Source: Albimonas marina (GTDB lineage Bacteria; Pseudomonadota; Alphaproteobacteria; Rhodobacterales; Rhodobacteraceae). Taken from it: 64,000 bases of DNA. Both the position numbers and the translations under genes were made by a program. The stretch lies in the NCBI RefSeq assembly GCF_029223255.1, contig NZ_JARHUC010000003.1, positions 496,001-560,000 of the forward strand, in the 5' to 3' direction. The notes beneath the pieces are model-generated. The model had not been told where the DNA came from. It saw only the letters and a list, made by a program, of their open reading frames with translations, and did not search any database. Positions 37,615 to 46,376 of the stretch are shown here, piece by piece. How positions within the stretch are numbered: position 1 is the stretch's first letter; every line of letters starts with the position of its first letter.

Positions 37615-39134
37615 CCGTCCTGCCCGAGATGAAGGCGCTGGGCGTCGAGACGGTCGGGATGACCAAGCGCTTCGGGGGCTTCACCGCGCTCGACGACGTC
37701 TCGATCAAGGTCGCGCCGGGCTCGTTCCACGCCCTGCTGGGGGAGAACGGGGCGGGCAAGTCGACGCTCGTGAAATGCATGATGGGCTTCTACACGCCCA
37801 CCGAGGGCCAGGTGATCGTGGGCGCGCGGGAGGTCGACATCCCCGACCCGCGCACCGCCCACGCCATGGGCCTGGGCATGGTCTACCAGCATTTCACCCT
37901 GGTCCCCTCGCTGACCGCGGCCGAGAACCTGGTGATCAGCCGGGAGGACGCGCCCAAGATCATCGACTGGCGCAAGGAGCGGCGGGCGCTGGAGTCCTTC
38001 ATGGACACCATGCCCTTCAAGGTGCCGCTGAACGTGCCGGTGATGCGCCTGTCGGCGGGCGAGCGGCAGAAGCTGGAGATCCTCAAGCAGCTCTACCTCG
38101 GGCGGCGGTTCCTGATCCTGGACGAGCCGACCTCGGTCCTCACGCCGTCGGAGGCGGACGAGGTGCTCGGGGTGGTGCGCGGGCTGACGGAGGCGGGCGA
38201 GATCTCGGTCCTGATGATCTCCCACAAGTTCCGGGAGGTGACGGCCTTCGCCGACGAGGTGTCGGTGCTGCGGCGGGGCGTGAAGACCGGCGGAGGGCTC
38301 GTGAAGAACCTGAGCCATGCCGACATGGCCGAGATGATGGTGGGCGCCGAGACGCTGGCCAAGCCCGCCGCGCGCACCGGCCGTCCCGGCGCGGTGGTGC
38401 TGCGGGTCGAGGGGGTGCGGGCCACCGACGCCTCGGGCCTCAAGCAGATCGAGATCGACGGATTCGAGGTCCGCGCGGGCGAGGTGGTGGGGGTCGCCGG
38501 CGTCTCGGGCAACGGCCAGTCGGAGTTCATGGAGATCCTGACCCAGCAGCGCCCTTGCGAGGCGGGGGTGATCAAGGTCCACGGCGTGCCCTACCGCGCC
38601 ACGCGCGAGGAGCAGCGCCGCCTGAAGGTGCGCTACCTGCCCGAGGAGCCGCTGAAGAACGCCTGCGCGGCGCGGATGAGCGTGGCCGAGAACATCTCGT
38701 TCCGCAGCTTCGATGTGAACGGCAAGGGCACGCGCATCTGGCTGGACGGCGCGGGCATGACCCGGCTGGGGGCCGAGATGGTCAAGGCCTTCAAGGTGAA
38801 GACCGCGAGCCTCGAGAGCCCGATCGCCAGCCTCTCGGGCGGCAACGTCCAGCGCGCGGTGCTGAGCCGGGAGCTGTCGGGCGAGGTGGACCTGCTGATC
38901 ATCTCCAACCCGTGCTTCGGCCTCGACTTCACCGCCGTCGCGGAGATCCGGCAGCGGATCATGGCGGCGCGGAACGGGGGGGCGGCGGTGCTGCTGATGT
39001 CCGAGGACCTCGACGAGATCCTGGAGCTGTCGGACCGCATCGTGGTGATGTCCGAGGGGCGCTTCGCCTACGAGGTCGCCGCCGAGCAGGCGGACGTGGC
39101 CGAGATCGGCCGGCACATGGCGGGGCACGACTGA
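37611..39134 (+). CDS. ABC transporter ATP-binding protein, two fused ATPase domains
   Basis: A 507-residue cytosolic protein that powers the BMP-type importer. The N-terminal ATPase is canonical: Walker [10 protein letters not shown], signature LSAGE, Walker B FLILDEPT. The C-terminal one is degenerate, with [10 protein letters not shown] in place of Walker A, LSGGN as signature and [12 protein letters not shown] lacking the Walker B Asp-Glu; that is normal for this family, where one site is inactive. The ATG overlaps the biuH stop, so the ATPase is made with the hydrolase rather than beside its permeases. Confidence 0.95.
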   Translation: MTVLPEMKALGVETVGMTKRFGGFTALDDVSIKVAPGSFHALLGENGAGKSTLVKCMMGFYTPTEGQVIVGAREVDIPDPRTAHAMGLGMVYQHFTLVPSLTAAENLVISREDAPKIIDWRKERRALESFMDTMPFKVPLNVPVMRLSAGERQKLEILKQLYLGRRFLILDEPTSVLTPSEADEVLGVVRGLTEAGEISVLMISHKFREVTAFADEVSVLRRGVKTGGGLVKNLSHADMAEMMVGAETLAKPAARTGRPGAVVLRVEGVRATDASGLKQIEIDGFEVRAGEVVGVAGVSGNGQSEFMEILTQQRPCEAGVIKVHGVPYRATREEQRRLKVRYLPEEPLKNACAARMSVAENISFRSFDVNGKGTRIWLDGAGMTRLGAEMVKAFKVKTASLESPIASLSGGNVQRAVLSRELSGEVDLLIISNPCFGLDFTAVAEIRQRIMAARNGGAAVLLMSEDLDEILELSDRIVVMSEGRFAYEVAAEQADVAEIGRHMAGHD

Positions 39135-39799
39135 TGGCGACGCTGGCGGCCGACCCGTTTCCCATCGAGCTGGACCTCCCGGCGCTGGGCCTGGTGGTGA
39201 TCGACATGCAGCGCGACTTCGTCGAGGCGGGGGGCTTCGGCGCCTCGCTGGGCAACGACGTCGGCCTGCTGCGCGCGATCATCCCCACGACCGCGCGCCT
39301 GATCGCGGGCTTTCGCGAGGCGGGCCTGCCGGTGATCCACACGCGCGAGTGCCACCGGCCGGACCTGTCGGACCTGCCGCCGGCGAAGCGCGACCGGGGA
39401 AACCCCGCGCTGCGCATCGGGGACGAGGGGCCGATGGGCCGGATCCTGATCGCGGGCGAGCCGGGGGCGGACATCATCCCCGAGCTCTACCCGATCGAGG
39501 GCGAGACGGTGATCGACAAGCCGGGGAAGGGCGCCTTCTACGCCACCCCCTTCGGGGAGGTGCTGAAGGCGAAGGGGCTCAGGCAGCTCGTCTTCGCGGG
39601 CGTCACCACCGAGGTCTGCGTGCAGACCACCATGCGCGAGGCGAACGACCGGGGCTTCGAGTGCATCCTCGCGACCGATGCGACCGAGTCCTACTTCCCC
39701 GCGTTCAAGCAGGCGGCCATCGAGATGATCCGCGCCCAGGGCGCCATCGTCGGCTGGACCGCGACCACCGACCAGATCCGGGAGGCGCTGGGTGTCTGA
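39134..39799 (+). CDS. Isochorismatase-family cysteine hydrolase (biuret/triuret hydrolase-like)
   Basis: A 221-residue paralogue of the upstream biuret hydrolase, with the triad Asp in LVVIDMQRDF, Lys in VIDKPGKGAF and Cys in TTEVCVQT, and shared GHRPDL-type (ECHRPDLSDLP) and GRILIAGEPG segments. It lacks the N-terminal [10 protein letters not shown] extension and diverges in the C-terminal lid, so its substrate differs. Triuret hydrolase, another biuretase or a ureidoacrylate-type amidase are the options. Start and upstream stop overlap (TGATG). Confidence 0.85.
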   Translation: MATLAADPFPIELDLPALGLVVIDMQRDFVEAGGFGASLGNDVGLLRAIIPTTARLIAGFREAGLPVIHTRECHRPDLSDLPPAKRDRGNPALRIGDEGPMGRILIAGEPGADIIPELYPIEGETVIDKPGKGAFYATPFGEVLKAKGLRQLVFAGVTTEVCVQTTMREANDRGFECILATDATESYFPAFKQAAIEMIRAQGAIVGWTATTDQIREALGV

Positions 39800-40175
39800 G
39801 ATGATTTCGGCCGCGCCCGTCACCGACGCGCCCGCGGTGCTGCGCGGCTTCCTGCCCGCGGTCCTCGCCGGCGGCTGGACGGCGCTTCCCTTCGATTTCT
39901 TCCGCGAGGGCGTGGAGATCCATCGCCTCGCGGAGGGCCCCGCCGCGGTCGCGCTTCTTCGGTACGCGCCGGGCGCCTCGGTGCCGCGGCACCGGCACAC
40001 GGGGCTCGAGACCATCGTGGTGCTCGAGGGGACCCAATCCGACGACAACGGCGTGGCCCGGGCGGGCGACGTGGTGTTCAATCCCGAGGGCAGCGTGCAC
40101 AGCGTCTGGTCCGAGGACGGCTGCGTGGTGCTGATCCACTGGACGCGGCCGGTGGAATTCGTGGAACCGGCCTGA
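39792..40175 (+). CDS. Cupin-domain protein (ChrR-like)
   Basis: A 127-residue single cupin. Metal-ligand positions are seen in PRHRHTGLETIVVLEG (two His and a Glu) and EGSVHSVW (His), as in the ChrR anti-sigma C-terminal domain and related enzymes. The anti-sigma N-terminal domain is absent, so a regulatory role like ChrR's is not implied. GTG at 39792 with GGAGG six bases upstream is chosen over ATG at 39801. It overlaps the hydrolase gene by eight bases and precedes atzF, so it probably has a metabolic role in this pathway. Confidence 0.8.
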   Translation: MSEMISAAPVTDAPAVLRGFLPAVLAGGWTALPFDFFREGVEIHRLAEGPAAVALLRYAPGASVPRHRHTGLETIVVLEGTQSDDNGVARAGDVVFNPEGSVHSVWSEDGCVVLIHWTRPVEFVEPA

Positions 40176-40229
40176 GCGCGGGCTCGGGGCGAAACGGCTC
40201 GGCGTCGAACAAGAAAGCGAGGCGATCCC

Positions 40230-42035
40230 ATGAAGGACCTGCCCTTCCATATCTCGGCCCTGCATGCGGCCTACGCCAAGGGCGTCTCCCCCGTCGAGGT
40301 GATCGAGGAGGCCTGGCGGCGCATCGAGGCGGCCGGCGATCCCGGCATCTTCCTGCACCTGGTGGACCTCGAGACCCTGCGGGGGGAGGCGGCGGCGCTG
40401 CCGCCCTTCGATCCCGCGGCGAAGCCGCTGTGGGGCGTGCCCTTCGCGGTGAAGGACAACATCGACGCCGCCGGCTGCCCGACCACCTGCGCCTGTCCCG
40501 CCTCGGTCTACCAGGCGAAGGAGGACGCGGTGGTGGTCGCGGCCCTGCGCGCGGCGGGCGCGATCCTGGTGGGCAAGACCAACCTCGACCAGTTCGCGAC
40601 CGGTCTGGTGGGCGTGCGCTCGCCCTATCCGCCGCCGAAGAACGCGGTGGATCCGGAGATCGTGCCGGGGGGCTCGTCCTCGGGCTCGGCGGTGGCGGTG
40701 GCGCGAGGGCTGGTGAGCTTCTCGCTCGGGACCGACACGGCGGGGTCCGGCCGGGTGCCGGCGGCGCTGAACAACATCGTGGGGCTGAAGCCCACGCTGG
40801 GGGCGCTGTCGGCGACGGGGATGGTTCCGGCATGCCGGACGCTCGACACGATCTCGATCTTCGCGCTGACCGTGGGCGACGCCTGGACGGCGTTCCAGGC
40901 GGCCTCGGTCTACGATCCGGGCGACGCCTACGCGCGGCCGGCGGTCGCCCCGGCGCTGTCGGCCACGCCCCCGTCCTTCAAGGTCGGCGTCCCCTCGCCC
41001 GCCACCCGCGTCTTCTTCGGCGACGCCGCGCAGGAGGCCGCCTACGAGGCCGCCCTGGCGGAGCTGGAGGCGCTGGGCGGGGAGCTGGTGGAGCTCGACT
41101 TCCAGCCCTTCTACGAGGTGGCGAAGCTGCTCTACGAAGGCCCCTGGGTGGGCGAGCGCTGGGCCGCGACCGAGGAGATCATCCGCGACCGGCCCGAGGA
41201 GATGCACCCCGTCACCCGGGCGATCATCGGCAAGGCCGAGGGGTTCTCGGCCGCCGACGCCTTCAAGGGCCAGTACGCGCTGCAGGCGCTGAAGCGGGCC
41301 ACGCAGCCGATGGTGGACGGCGTCGACCTGATGGCCGTGCCCACCATCCCCACCTTCTACTCGGTGGCGGACCTGGAGGCGGATCCGGTGACGCCGAACT
41401 CCAACTTCGGCACCTACACGAACTTCGTGAACCTGCTCGACATGTGCGGCCTCGCCGTGCCGATGGCGGCGCGGGGCGACGGGCGGCCGGGCTCGCTGAC
41501 GCTGCTGGCGAAGGCGGGGCGCGACGCGCTGCTGGCGAGCCTGGGCGAGACGCTGCACGCCCGCGCCGGGGTGCGGCTGGGGGCGACGGGCTGGATGGCC
41601 CCGCGGGGGCCCGAGCGGCGCCCGGCGGCGATGGCCGACGAGATCCCGCTCGCCGCGGTGGGCGCGCACATGTCGGGCCTGCCGCTGAACGGCGAGCTGA
41701 CCCGGCTGGGGGCGCGATTCCTGCGGGCGACCACCACCTCGGCCGACTATCGCCTGCACGCGCTGCCGGGCGGGCCGCCGAAGCGGCCGGGGATGGTGCG
41801 CGCGAAGGACGGGGCGCAGATCGCGCTGGAGGTCTGGGCGGTGCCGACCGCGCGCTTCGGCGAGTTCATCGCCGGCGTGCCCGCGCCGCTGTCGATCGGC
41901 ACGGTGGAGCTGGCGGACGGCACGACTGTGAAGGGGTTCCTGTGCGAGGCCGCGGGCCTCGAGGGGGCCGAGGACGTCACCGCCTATGGCGGCTGGCGGG
42001 CCTATCTGGACGCGGGCGCCTCGGACGCCGCCTGA
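40230..42035 (+). CDS. atzF: Allophanate hydrolase AtzF
   Basis: Hydrolyses allophanate to ammonia and CO2, the last step of biuret and cyanuric acid degradation. The amidase-signature domain has K75 (FAVKDN), S149 (VPGGSSSG) and S173 (DTAGSGRVPA), spacing identical to that of the Pseudomonas AtzF triad. The 601-residue length includes the C-terminal domain (about 470-600, GAHMSGLPLNGEL, CEAAGLEG). No biotin-dependent urea carboxylase is nearby, so allophanate should come from biuret. It is the last gene of the operon. Confidence 0.95.
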   Translation: MKDLPFHISALHAAYAKGVSPVEVIEEAWRRIEAAGDPGIFLHLVDLETLRGEAAALPPFDPAAKPLWGVPFAVKDNIDAAGCPTTCACPASVYQAKEDAVVVAALRAAGAILVGKTNLDQFATGLVGVRSPYPPPKNAVDPEIVPGGSSSGSAVAVARGLVSFSLGTDTAGSGRVPAALNNIVGLKPTLGALSATGMVPACRTLDTISIFALTVGDAWTAFQAASVYDPGDAYARPAVAPALSATPPSFKVGVPSPATRVFFGDAAQEAAYEAALAELEALGGELVELDFQPFYEVAKLLYEGPWVGERWAATEEIIRDRPEEMHPVTRAIIGKAEGFSAADAFKGQYALQALKRATQPMVDGVDLMAVPTIPTFYSVADLEADPVTPNSNFGTYTNFVNLLDMCGLAVPMAARGDGRPGSLTLLAKAGRDALLASLGETLHARAGVRLGATGWMAPRGPERRPAAMADEIPLAAVGAHMSGLPLNGELTRLGARFLRATTTSADYRLHALPGGPPKRPGMVRAKDGAQIALEVWAVPTARFGEFIAGVPAPLSIGTVELADGTTVKGFLCEAAGLEGAEDVTAYGGWRAYLDAGASDAA

Positions 42036-42110
42036 GCGGCGCGGGGCTCCCGGTTGGGGGGAACGGGCGGGCGGCGCGTGGGGCGTCACCCGCCCGTGGC
42101 CGTTCGGGGC

Positions 42111-43442
42111 TCAGCCGGCGCGCAGATCCTCGACCGGGGCGCGTCGGTAGGCGGCGACGGCGGGGGCGAGGGCCAGGATCGAGGCGAGCGTGAAGGCCGC
42201 GGCGGCGAGCTGCACCTCGGGCCAGCCGAGCGAGGCCGCGACCGCCATGCCCGTGCGCGCCGAGACCGCCGCCGAGACCAGCCCCGCCGAGGCCCAGCCG
42301 AGCGCGAGGCCGCCGAGGCAGCCCGCCCCCAGCAGGCAGGCGGCGTAGAGCCAGACCACCCCCAGCACGAAGCGTCGCGGCGCGCCCATCGCCCGCAGCA
42401 GGGCGAAGCGGCGCGCGAAGAGGCGGGCGAGAGCCACCAGCCCCGCCAGCACCCCCGCGGCGGCCAGCGCCTGGGTGAGGATCGCCATCAGCGACATCGC
42501 CTCGCGCACGTCGCCCAGCACCGAGTGCAGGCGCGCGAGCGTGGCGCCGGGGAAGAAGGCCATGGCGCCGTCGCGGTCGTGGCGCGCGCGGATCGCGTAG
42601 GCGTCGGCCAGCGTCGCGCCGGACAGGACGAAGGCGGGGGCTCCGGGGAAGAAGGCCGGGTCGAAGGGGGGGCCGAGCAGCTCGGCCCGCTCGGGCGCGT
42701 GGCCGGGGGCGAGGCCGTGCATCTCCCACAGCGCCTCGATGGGCACGAGGATGGCGCGGTCCCAGGGGCCGCCTGTCGGGGCCATGCGGCCGACGACATG
42801 GAGGGCGTGGCCCTCGTGGGCATGCGCGTCGGCGCCGTCGCCCGCGCCATGGGCGGGTTCGAGCGCGTCGCCGAGGCGGACCGCAGCGTAGGCGCCCACG
42901 ACGGCCTCGTCGTGCTCGGCCCAGGGGCGCCCCTCGGCGAAGGGGCCGGAGAGGCGCTCGACGAAGGCGGCGGTGGTTCCGACGATGGGGGCGCCCTCGT
43001 GGCTGTCGCCGAAGGCGACGGGGGCGGCGAGGGAGACGCGGGGATCCTCCTGGATCGCGCGCAGGGCGTCGGCGCCGAGCAGGGGCAGGGCGGCGGCGGG
43101 CTGGAGGTAGACGGTCGAGAGGAGGACGCGGATCTCGTCGCCCGGCGCCGCCACGATCACGTCGAACGGGTCGGCGACGCGGGCGGCGGCCTGGCGCAGG
43201 GCGCGCTCCTGGCTCAGCAGCGCGCCGCCGAGGCCGACCGAGAGGGCCATGAGCGCCACGAACAGCAGGTTCGTCCAGCGGAAGCGCAGCAGCAGCGCGC
43301 GGGCGAGCGGCCAGGGCGCCTGGCCGCGCAGGGCGAGGAGCGCGAGCAGGGCCGCGGGGGCCAGCAGCGCCAGCGTGAGGGCGAGGTCCTGCGCCGCGTT
43401 GGGCAGCGCGCGCCAGAGGTCGGAGGCGAGATCGGCGATCAC
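42111..43442 (-). CDS. FtsX-like ABC transporter permease with His-rich loop
   Basis: A 443-residue membrane protein of the MacB/LolC/FtsX type: a membrane region near residues 20-75, a large periplasmic domain and three C-terminal helices ending YRRAPVEDLRAG. The periplasmic domain contains a histidine cluster (H198, H207, H209, H212, H215), suggesting metal binding. The GTG start at 43442 overlaps the ATPase stop (GTGA). Such permeases do not move small solutes classically but work mechanically on periplasmic or membrane-bound partners. The operon recalls zinc-regulated FtsX/ATPase/DUF3299 loci such as Vibrio zrg, an inference only. Confidence 0.85.
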   Translation of the reverse strand: MIADLASDLWRALPNAAQDLALTLALLAPAALLALLALRGQAPWPLARALLLRFRWTNLLFVALMALSVGLGGALLSQERALRQAAARVADPFDVIVAAPGDEIRVLLSTVYLQPAAALPLLGADALRAIQEDPRVSLAAPVAFGDSHEGAPIVGTTAAFVERLSGPFAEGRPWAEHDEAVVGAYAAVRLGDALEPAHGAGDGADAHAHEGHALHVVGRMAPTGGPWDRAILVPIEALWEMHGLAPGHAPERAELLGPPFDPAFFPGAPAFVLSGATLADAYAIRARHDRDGAMAFFPGATLARLHSVLGDVREAMSLMAILTQALAAAGVLAGLVALARLFARRFALLRAMGAPRRFVLGVVWLYAACLLGAGCLGGLALGWASAGLVSAAVSARTGMAVAASLGWPEVQLAAAAFTLASILALAPAVAAYRRAPVEDLRAG

Positions 43443-44140
43443 TGGCGCACCTGTCCGTCGACCACCTGCACGACCCGGTCCATGGCCGCCATCATCGCGG
43501 CGTCGTGGCTGACGGCGATCACCGTGCGGCCCCGCTCCCGCGCGGCGGCGAGAAGATCCGCGACCAGGCGGTCGGCGTTCTCCCGGTCGAGGCTCGCCGT
43601 CGGCTCGTCGGCCAGGATCGCGGCGGGGTCGCGGGCGAGCGCCCGGGCCGCGGCGATCCGCTGACGCTCGCCGCCCGAGAGGCCGGAGACGGAGCGCGCG
43701 GCGATGGGGGCGCCGAAGCGAGAAAGGAGCTCCGCCGCGCGGGCGCGGATCGCGGCGCGCTCGGCCCGCGGCGCCCAGGCGGCGGCGACGGCGGCGTTGT
43801 CGAGGGGGGAGAGCTCTTCGAGCAGCAGGAAGTCCTGGAAGATCAGGCCCAGGGCGCGGCGACGGAAGGCGTCGCGGGCGGCCTCGGGCAGGGCGGCGAG
43901 GTCGGTCCCGCCCCACATCACCCGGCCGGCGGAGACCGGGATCAGGCCGGAGATCGCGTGCAGCAGCGTCGACTTGCCCGCGCCCGACGGCCCCTGGATG
44001 CCGAGCGTCGCGCCGGCGGGCACGTGCAGACGCTCGACCGACAGGATCGTGCGGCCCTCGGGCGTGCGGACCACCAGCCCCTCGATCCGCAGGTCGGGGG
44101 CGGTGGATCCGGCCGGGGCCTCGACGGGGGCGAGCTTCAT
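43439..44140 (-). CDS. ABC transporter ATP-binding protein (LolD/MacB type)
   Basis: A 233-residue ATPase with Walker A GPSGAGKST, Q-loop in LIFQDFLLLEEL, signature LSGGERQRIAAARA, Walker B AILADEPTASLD and the switch His in VIAVSHD. The type fits the FtsX-like permease, whose start overlaps its stop. Its own ATG overlaps the upstream gene's stop by four bases, so three genes form one tight operon. Confidence 0.95.
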   Translation of the reverse strand: MKLAPVEAPAGSTAPDLRIEGLVVRTPEGRTILSVERLHVPAGATLGIQGPSGAGKSTLLHAISGLIPVSAGRVMWGGTDLAALPEAARDAFRRRALGLIFQDFLLLEELSPLDNAAVAAAWAPRAERAAIRARAAELLSRFGAPIAARSVSGLSGGERQRIAAARALARDPAAILADEPTASLDRENADRLVADLLAAARERGRTVIAVSHDAAMMAAMDRVVQVVDGQVRQ

Positions 44141-44595
44141 GCCCGCTCGATCTCCGCCTCTTCGACGCGGACGCGGGAGACGAAGCCGGTCTCGGGGTCG
44201 GTCCGCGTGCCCAGCGACAGGCGGCCGGAAACCGCGATCTTCACGTTGAAGGGCACGACGTCGAACACCCGGCGGGTGAGGACGGCGAGGATGTCGTCGG
44301 GCCACTCGGCCTCGGATTCGCAGAAGGGGCAGACGGCGAGGGGGCGGTTGGTGAGCACGAAGAAGGTGCTCTCCGCCTTCAGGGGCGGGGCCATGAAGCC
44401 CTCGATCCTGACGCGCTCGCCTTCATGGTCGCGGGCGAAGGGGGAGAAGGAGAGGTCCTTCTCATAGAGGTCGCGCAGGCGGACGGTGGGCACGTCCGCG
44501 CGCGCCGCGGGGGCGCGCAGCAGGAGGGGCGCGGCGGCGAGGAGCGGGGCGGCGCGCAGCAGGTCTCGGCGGACGGGCGGAAGGGGCTTGGACAT
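44137..44595 (-). CDS. Exported DUF3299-like protein with CPFC motif
   Basis: A 152-residue protein with a signal sequence to about residue 33 (RRDLLRAAPLLAAAPLLLRAP; a Tat-like double arginine is present). The mature part has the RVRIEGFMAPPLKAESTFFVLT strand pair seen in DUF3299 proteins, then VCPFCESEAEWPDD with a vicinal cysteine pair (C89, C92) that could bind metal or be redox active. It heads the operon with the FtsX-type ABC genes and may be the periplasmic partner. Family assignment is moderate. Confidence 0.7.
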   Translation of the reverse strand: MSKPLPPVRRDLLRAAPLLAAAPLLLRAPAARADVPTVRLRDLYEKDLSFSPFARDHEGERVRIEGFMAPPLKAESTFFVLTNRPLAVCPFCESEAEWPDDILAVLTRRVFDVVPFNVKIAVSGRLSLGTRTDPETGFVSRVRVEEAEIERA

Positions 44596-44756
44596 CACGG
44601 TCTCCCGTATCCGCGGCGGAGCCCCGGCGCAGGCGGGGGCGTCGCGTGGGTCGAGGGCGGCCCGCGGCGTGCGGGCCCGGAACGGCGGCGGGGGCCCGGG
44701 CGAGCGGGCCCCTGCGGGATGGGCGGCGGAGGGCGTCGCGCCCTCCGCGGGTCGGT

Positions 44757-46241
44757 TCACTCGGCGGTCGAGGCGGCCAGCATCACGTGGAAGATCACGT
44801 TCTGCTCGATGACGCCGCCCAGCAGGTGCGCCCAGGGGCCCTTGGCGAAGGCGATGACGTCCTCGCCCGAGTGGGTCTCGGACGACTTCGGCAGCAGGGC
44901 CTGCTGGAGGAAGTCGGGGTCCGTCGCCTGCTCCTGGGTCAGCGCGGCGCGCTCGCCGGAGTAGGAGCCGTCCTCCTGCTTCTTGAGGACCGAGCCGGGG
45001 CCGTTGAGGTAGCCGACCACCGGGTAGGGCTTGCCGTCGTCGGCGGTGACCAGCTCGTCCGAGTGCTTCACGCCCTCGTTGTCGACGTCGTAGCACAGGC
45101 CCTGGATCGGGGTGCCGCGGCCGCAGTAGCCGTTGAAGGCGATGGCGTGCTCGTGGTCGGCGGTGACGATGATCAGGGTGTCCTGGTCGTCGGTCAGCTC
45201 GTCGGCCAGCGCCACGGCCTGGGCGAAGGCGACGCCGTCGGTCAGGGTGCGGTAGAGGTTGCCGTCGTGGTTGGCGTGGTCGACGCGGCCGGCTTCGATC
45301 TCGAGGTAATAGCCGTTCTCGTTCGTCGACAGCGCCTCGATCGCCATGCGGGTCATGTCGACGAGGCCGACCTCGTCCTCGGGGCGGTCATGCTCGTACT
45401 TCATGTGCGAGGCGCCGAAGAGGCCGAGGATCGGGGCGGAGCCGTCGAGCTTGAGGGCCTGCGCGGTCTCGGTGTTCCAGGCGTACTGGGCGCCGGCCTC
45501 CTGCGCGGCGGCGATCAGGTCGACGCCGTCCTTGCGCTTGCCGCCCTTGCCGTCGCCGTCGAGCTGCTCCTCGCCGTGGAAGTTGCGGCGGCCGCCGCCG
45601 AGCGCCACGTCGAGCAGGCCGGACTTCATCGCCTCGATCATCTGGGCGGCGATGTCGGTGCAGCCCTCGGGCGCCTCGGCCTCCCAATTGCGGTAGGCGG
45701 TCTTGGCGTAGACGGCGGCGGGGGTCGCGTGGGTGAGGCGCGCGGTCGAGACGATGCCGACCGACTTGCCCATGCCCTCGGAGATCTCGGCGAAGGTGGT
45801 CAGCTTGTTGGCCGCCTCGGTCGAGCAGTCCTTGGTGATCGCGTTCTCGCCGAGGTTGATCAGGTTGAAGCGCTGCTTCACGCCGGTGTTCAGCGCGCCC
45901 GCGGTGGGGGCCGAGTCGGGCGTCTGGGCGTTGATGTTGTAGGTCTTCACCAGGGCCACGTTGGGGAACGCCTCGTAGGGGAGGACGTTCTCCTCGCCCA
46001 GCATGCCCTTCTGCTGGCCGTCGAAGACGCGGATGGCGTAGTTGGTGCCCACGCCGTTGCCGTCGGCGACGAAGAGGATCACGTTCTTCGCCTTGCCGGT
46101 GATGGGGGTCGCGGCCTTGCGCGCCTCGATCACGGCCTGGGCGTCGGTGAACCACTGGCTGCCGGACTGGACGAGGTCCTGGGCGGCGGCGGGCAGCGCG
46201 GCGGCGAGCGCGAGCGCCACGGCGGCGGTGTTGCGGAGCAT
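44757..46241 (-). CDS. Alkaline phosphatase (PhoA family)
   Basis: Periplasmic phosphomonoesterase of 494 residues with a signal peptide (1-21, AAA-QD). Zinc/magnesium-site residues are visible: D60 in LFVADGNGVG, nucleophile S110 in TPDSAPTAGA, the EAGRVDHANHDGN segment, TADHEHAIAF and the C-terminal histidine in SETHSGEDV. The enzyme needs zinc, interesting next to a putative metal-linked ABC operon on the same strand 160 bases downstream. AGGAGAGGGG precedes the ATG at 46241. No Pho box was recognised upstream. Confidence 0.93.
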   Translation of the reverse strand: MLRNTAAVALALAAALPAAAQDLVQSGSQWFTDAQAVIEARKAATPITGKAKNVILFVADGNGVGTNYAIRVFDGQQKGMLGEENVLPYEAFPNVALVKTYNINAQTPDSAPTAGALNTGVKQRFNLINLGENAITKDCSTEAANKLTTFAEISEGMGKSVGIVSTARLTHATPAAVYAKTAYRNWEAEAPEGCTDIAAQMIEAMKSGLLDVALGGGRRNFHGEEQLDGDGKGGKRKDGVDLIAAAQEAGAQYAWNTETAQALKLDGSAPILGLFGASHMKYEHDRPEDEVGLVDMTRMAIEALSTNENGYYLEIEAGRVDHANHDGNLYRTLTDGVAFAQAVALADELTDDQDTLIIVTADHEHAIAFNGYCGRGTPIQGLCYDVDNEGVKHSDELVTADDGKPYPVVGYLNGPGSVLKKQEDGSYSGERAALTQEQATDPDFLQQALLPKSSETHSGEDVIAFAKGPWAHLLGGVIEQNVIFHVMLAASTAE

Positions 46242-46376
46242 GTCCCCTCTCCTTCGTCGGATTGCTTCGGCGCTCCGATAGCAGAGCGTCGCGGCGCGGG
46301 GCGTGAAGTTTGGATGACACCCGGTCGCGCAGGCAAGACGTAACGTCAAGCGGCGCGCAGACGCTTCAGCGGGCGT

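Noticed and set aside
37611-39134. Degenerate second ATPase domain as a sign of inactivation
   Set aside because: Loss of Walker A and B residues in the C-terminal half is usual for this importer family.
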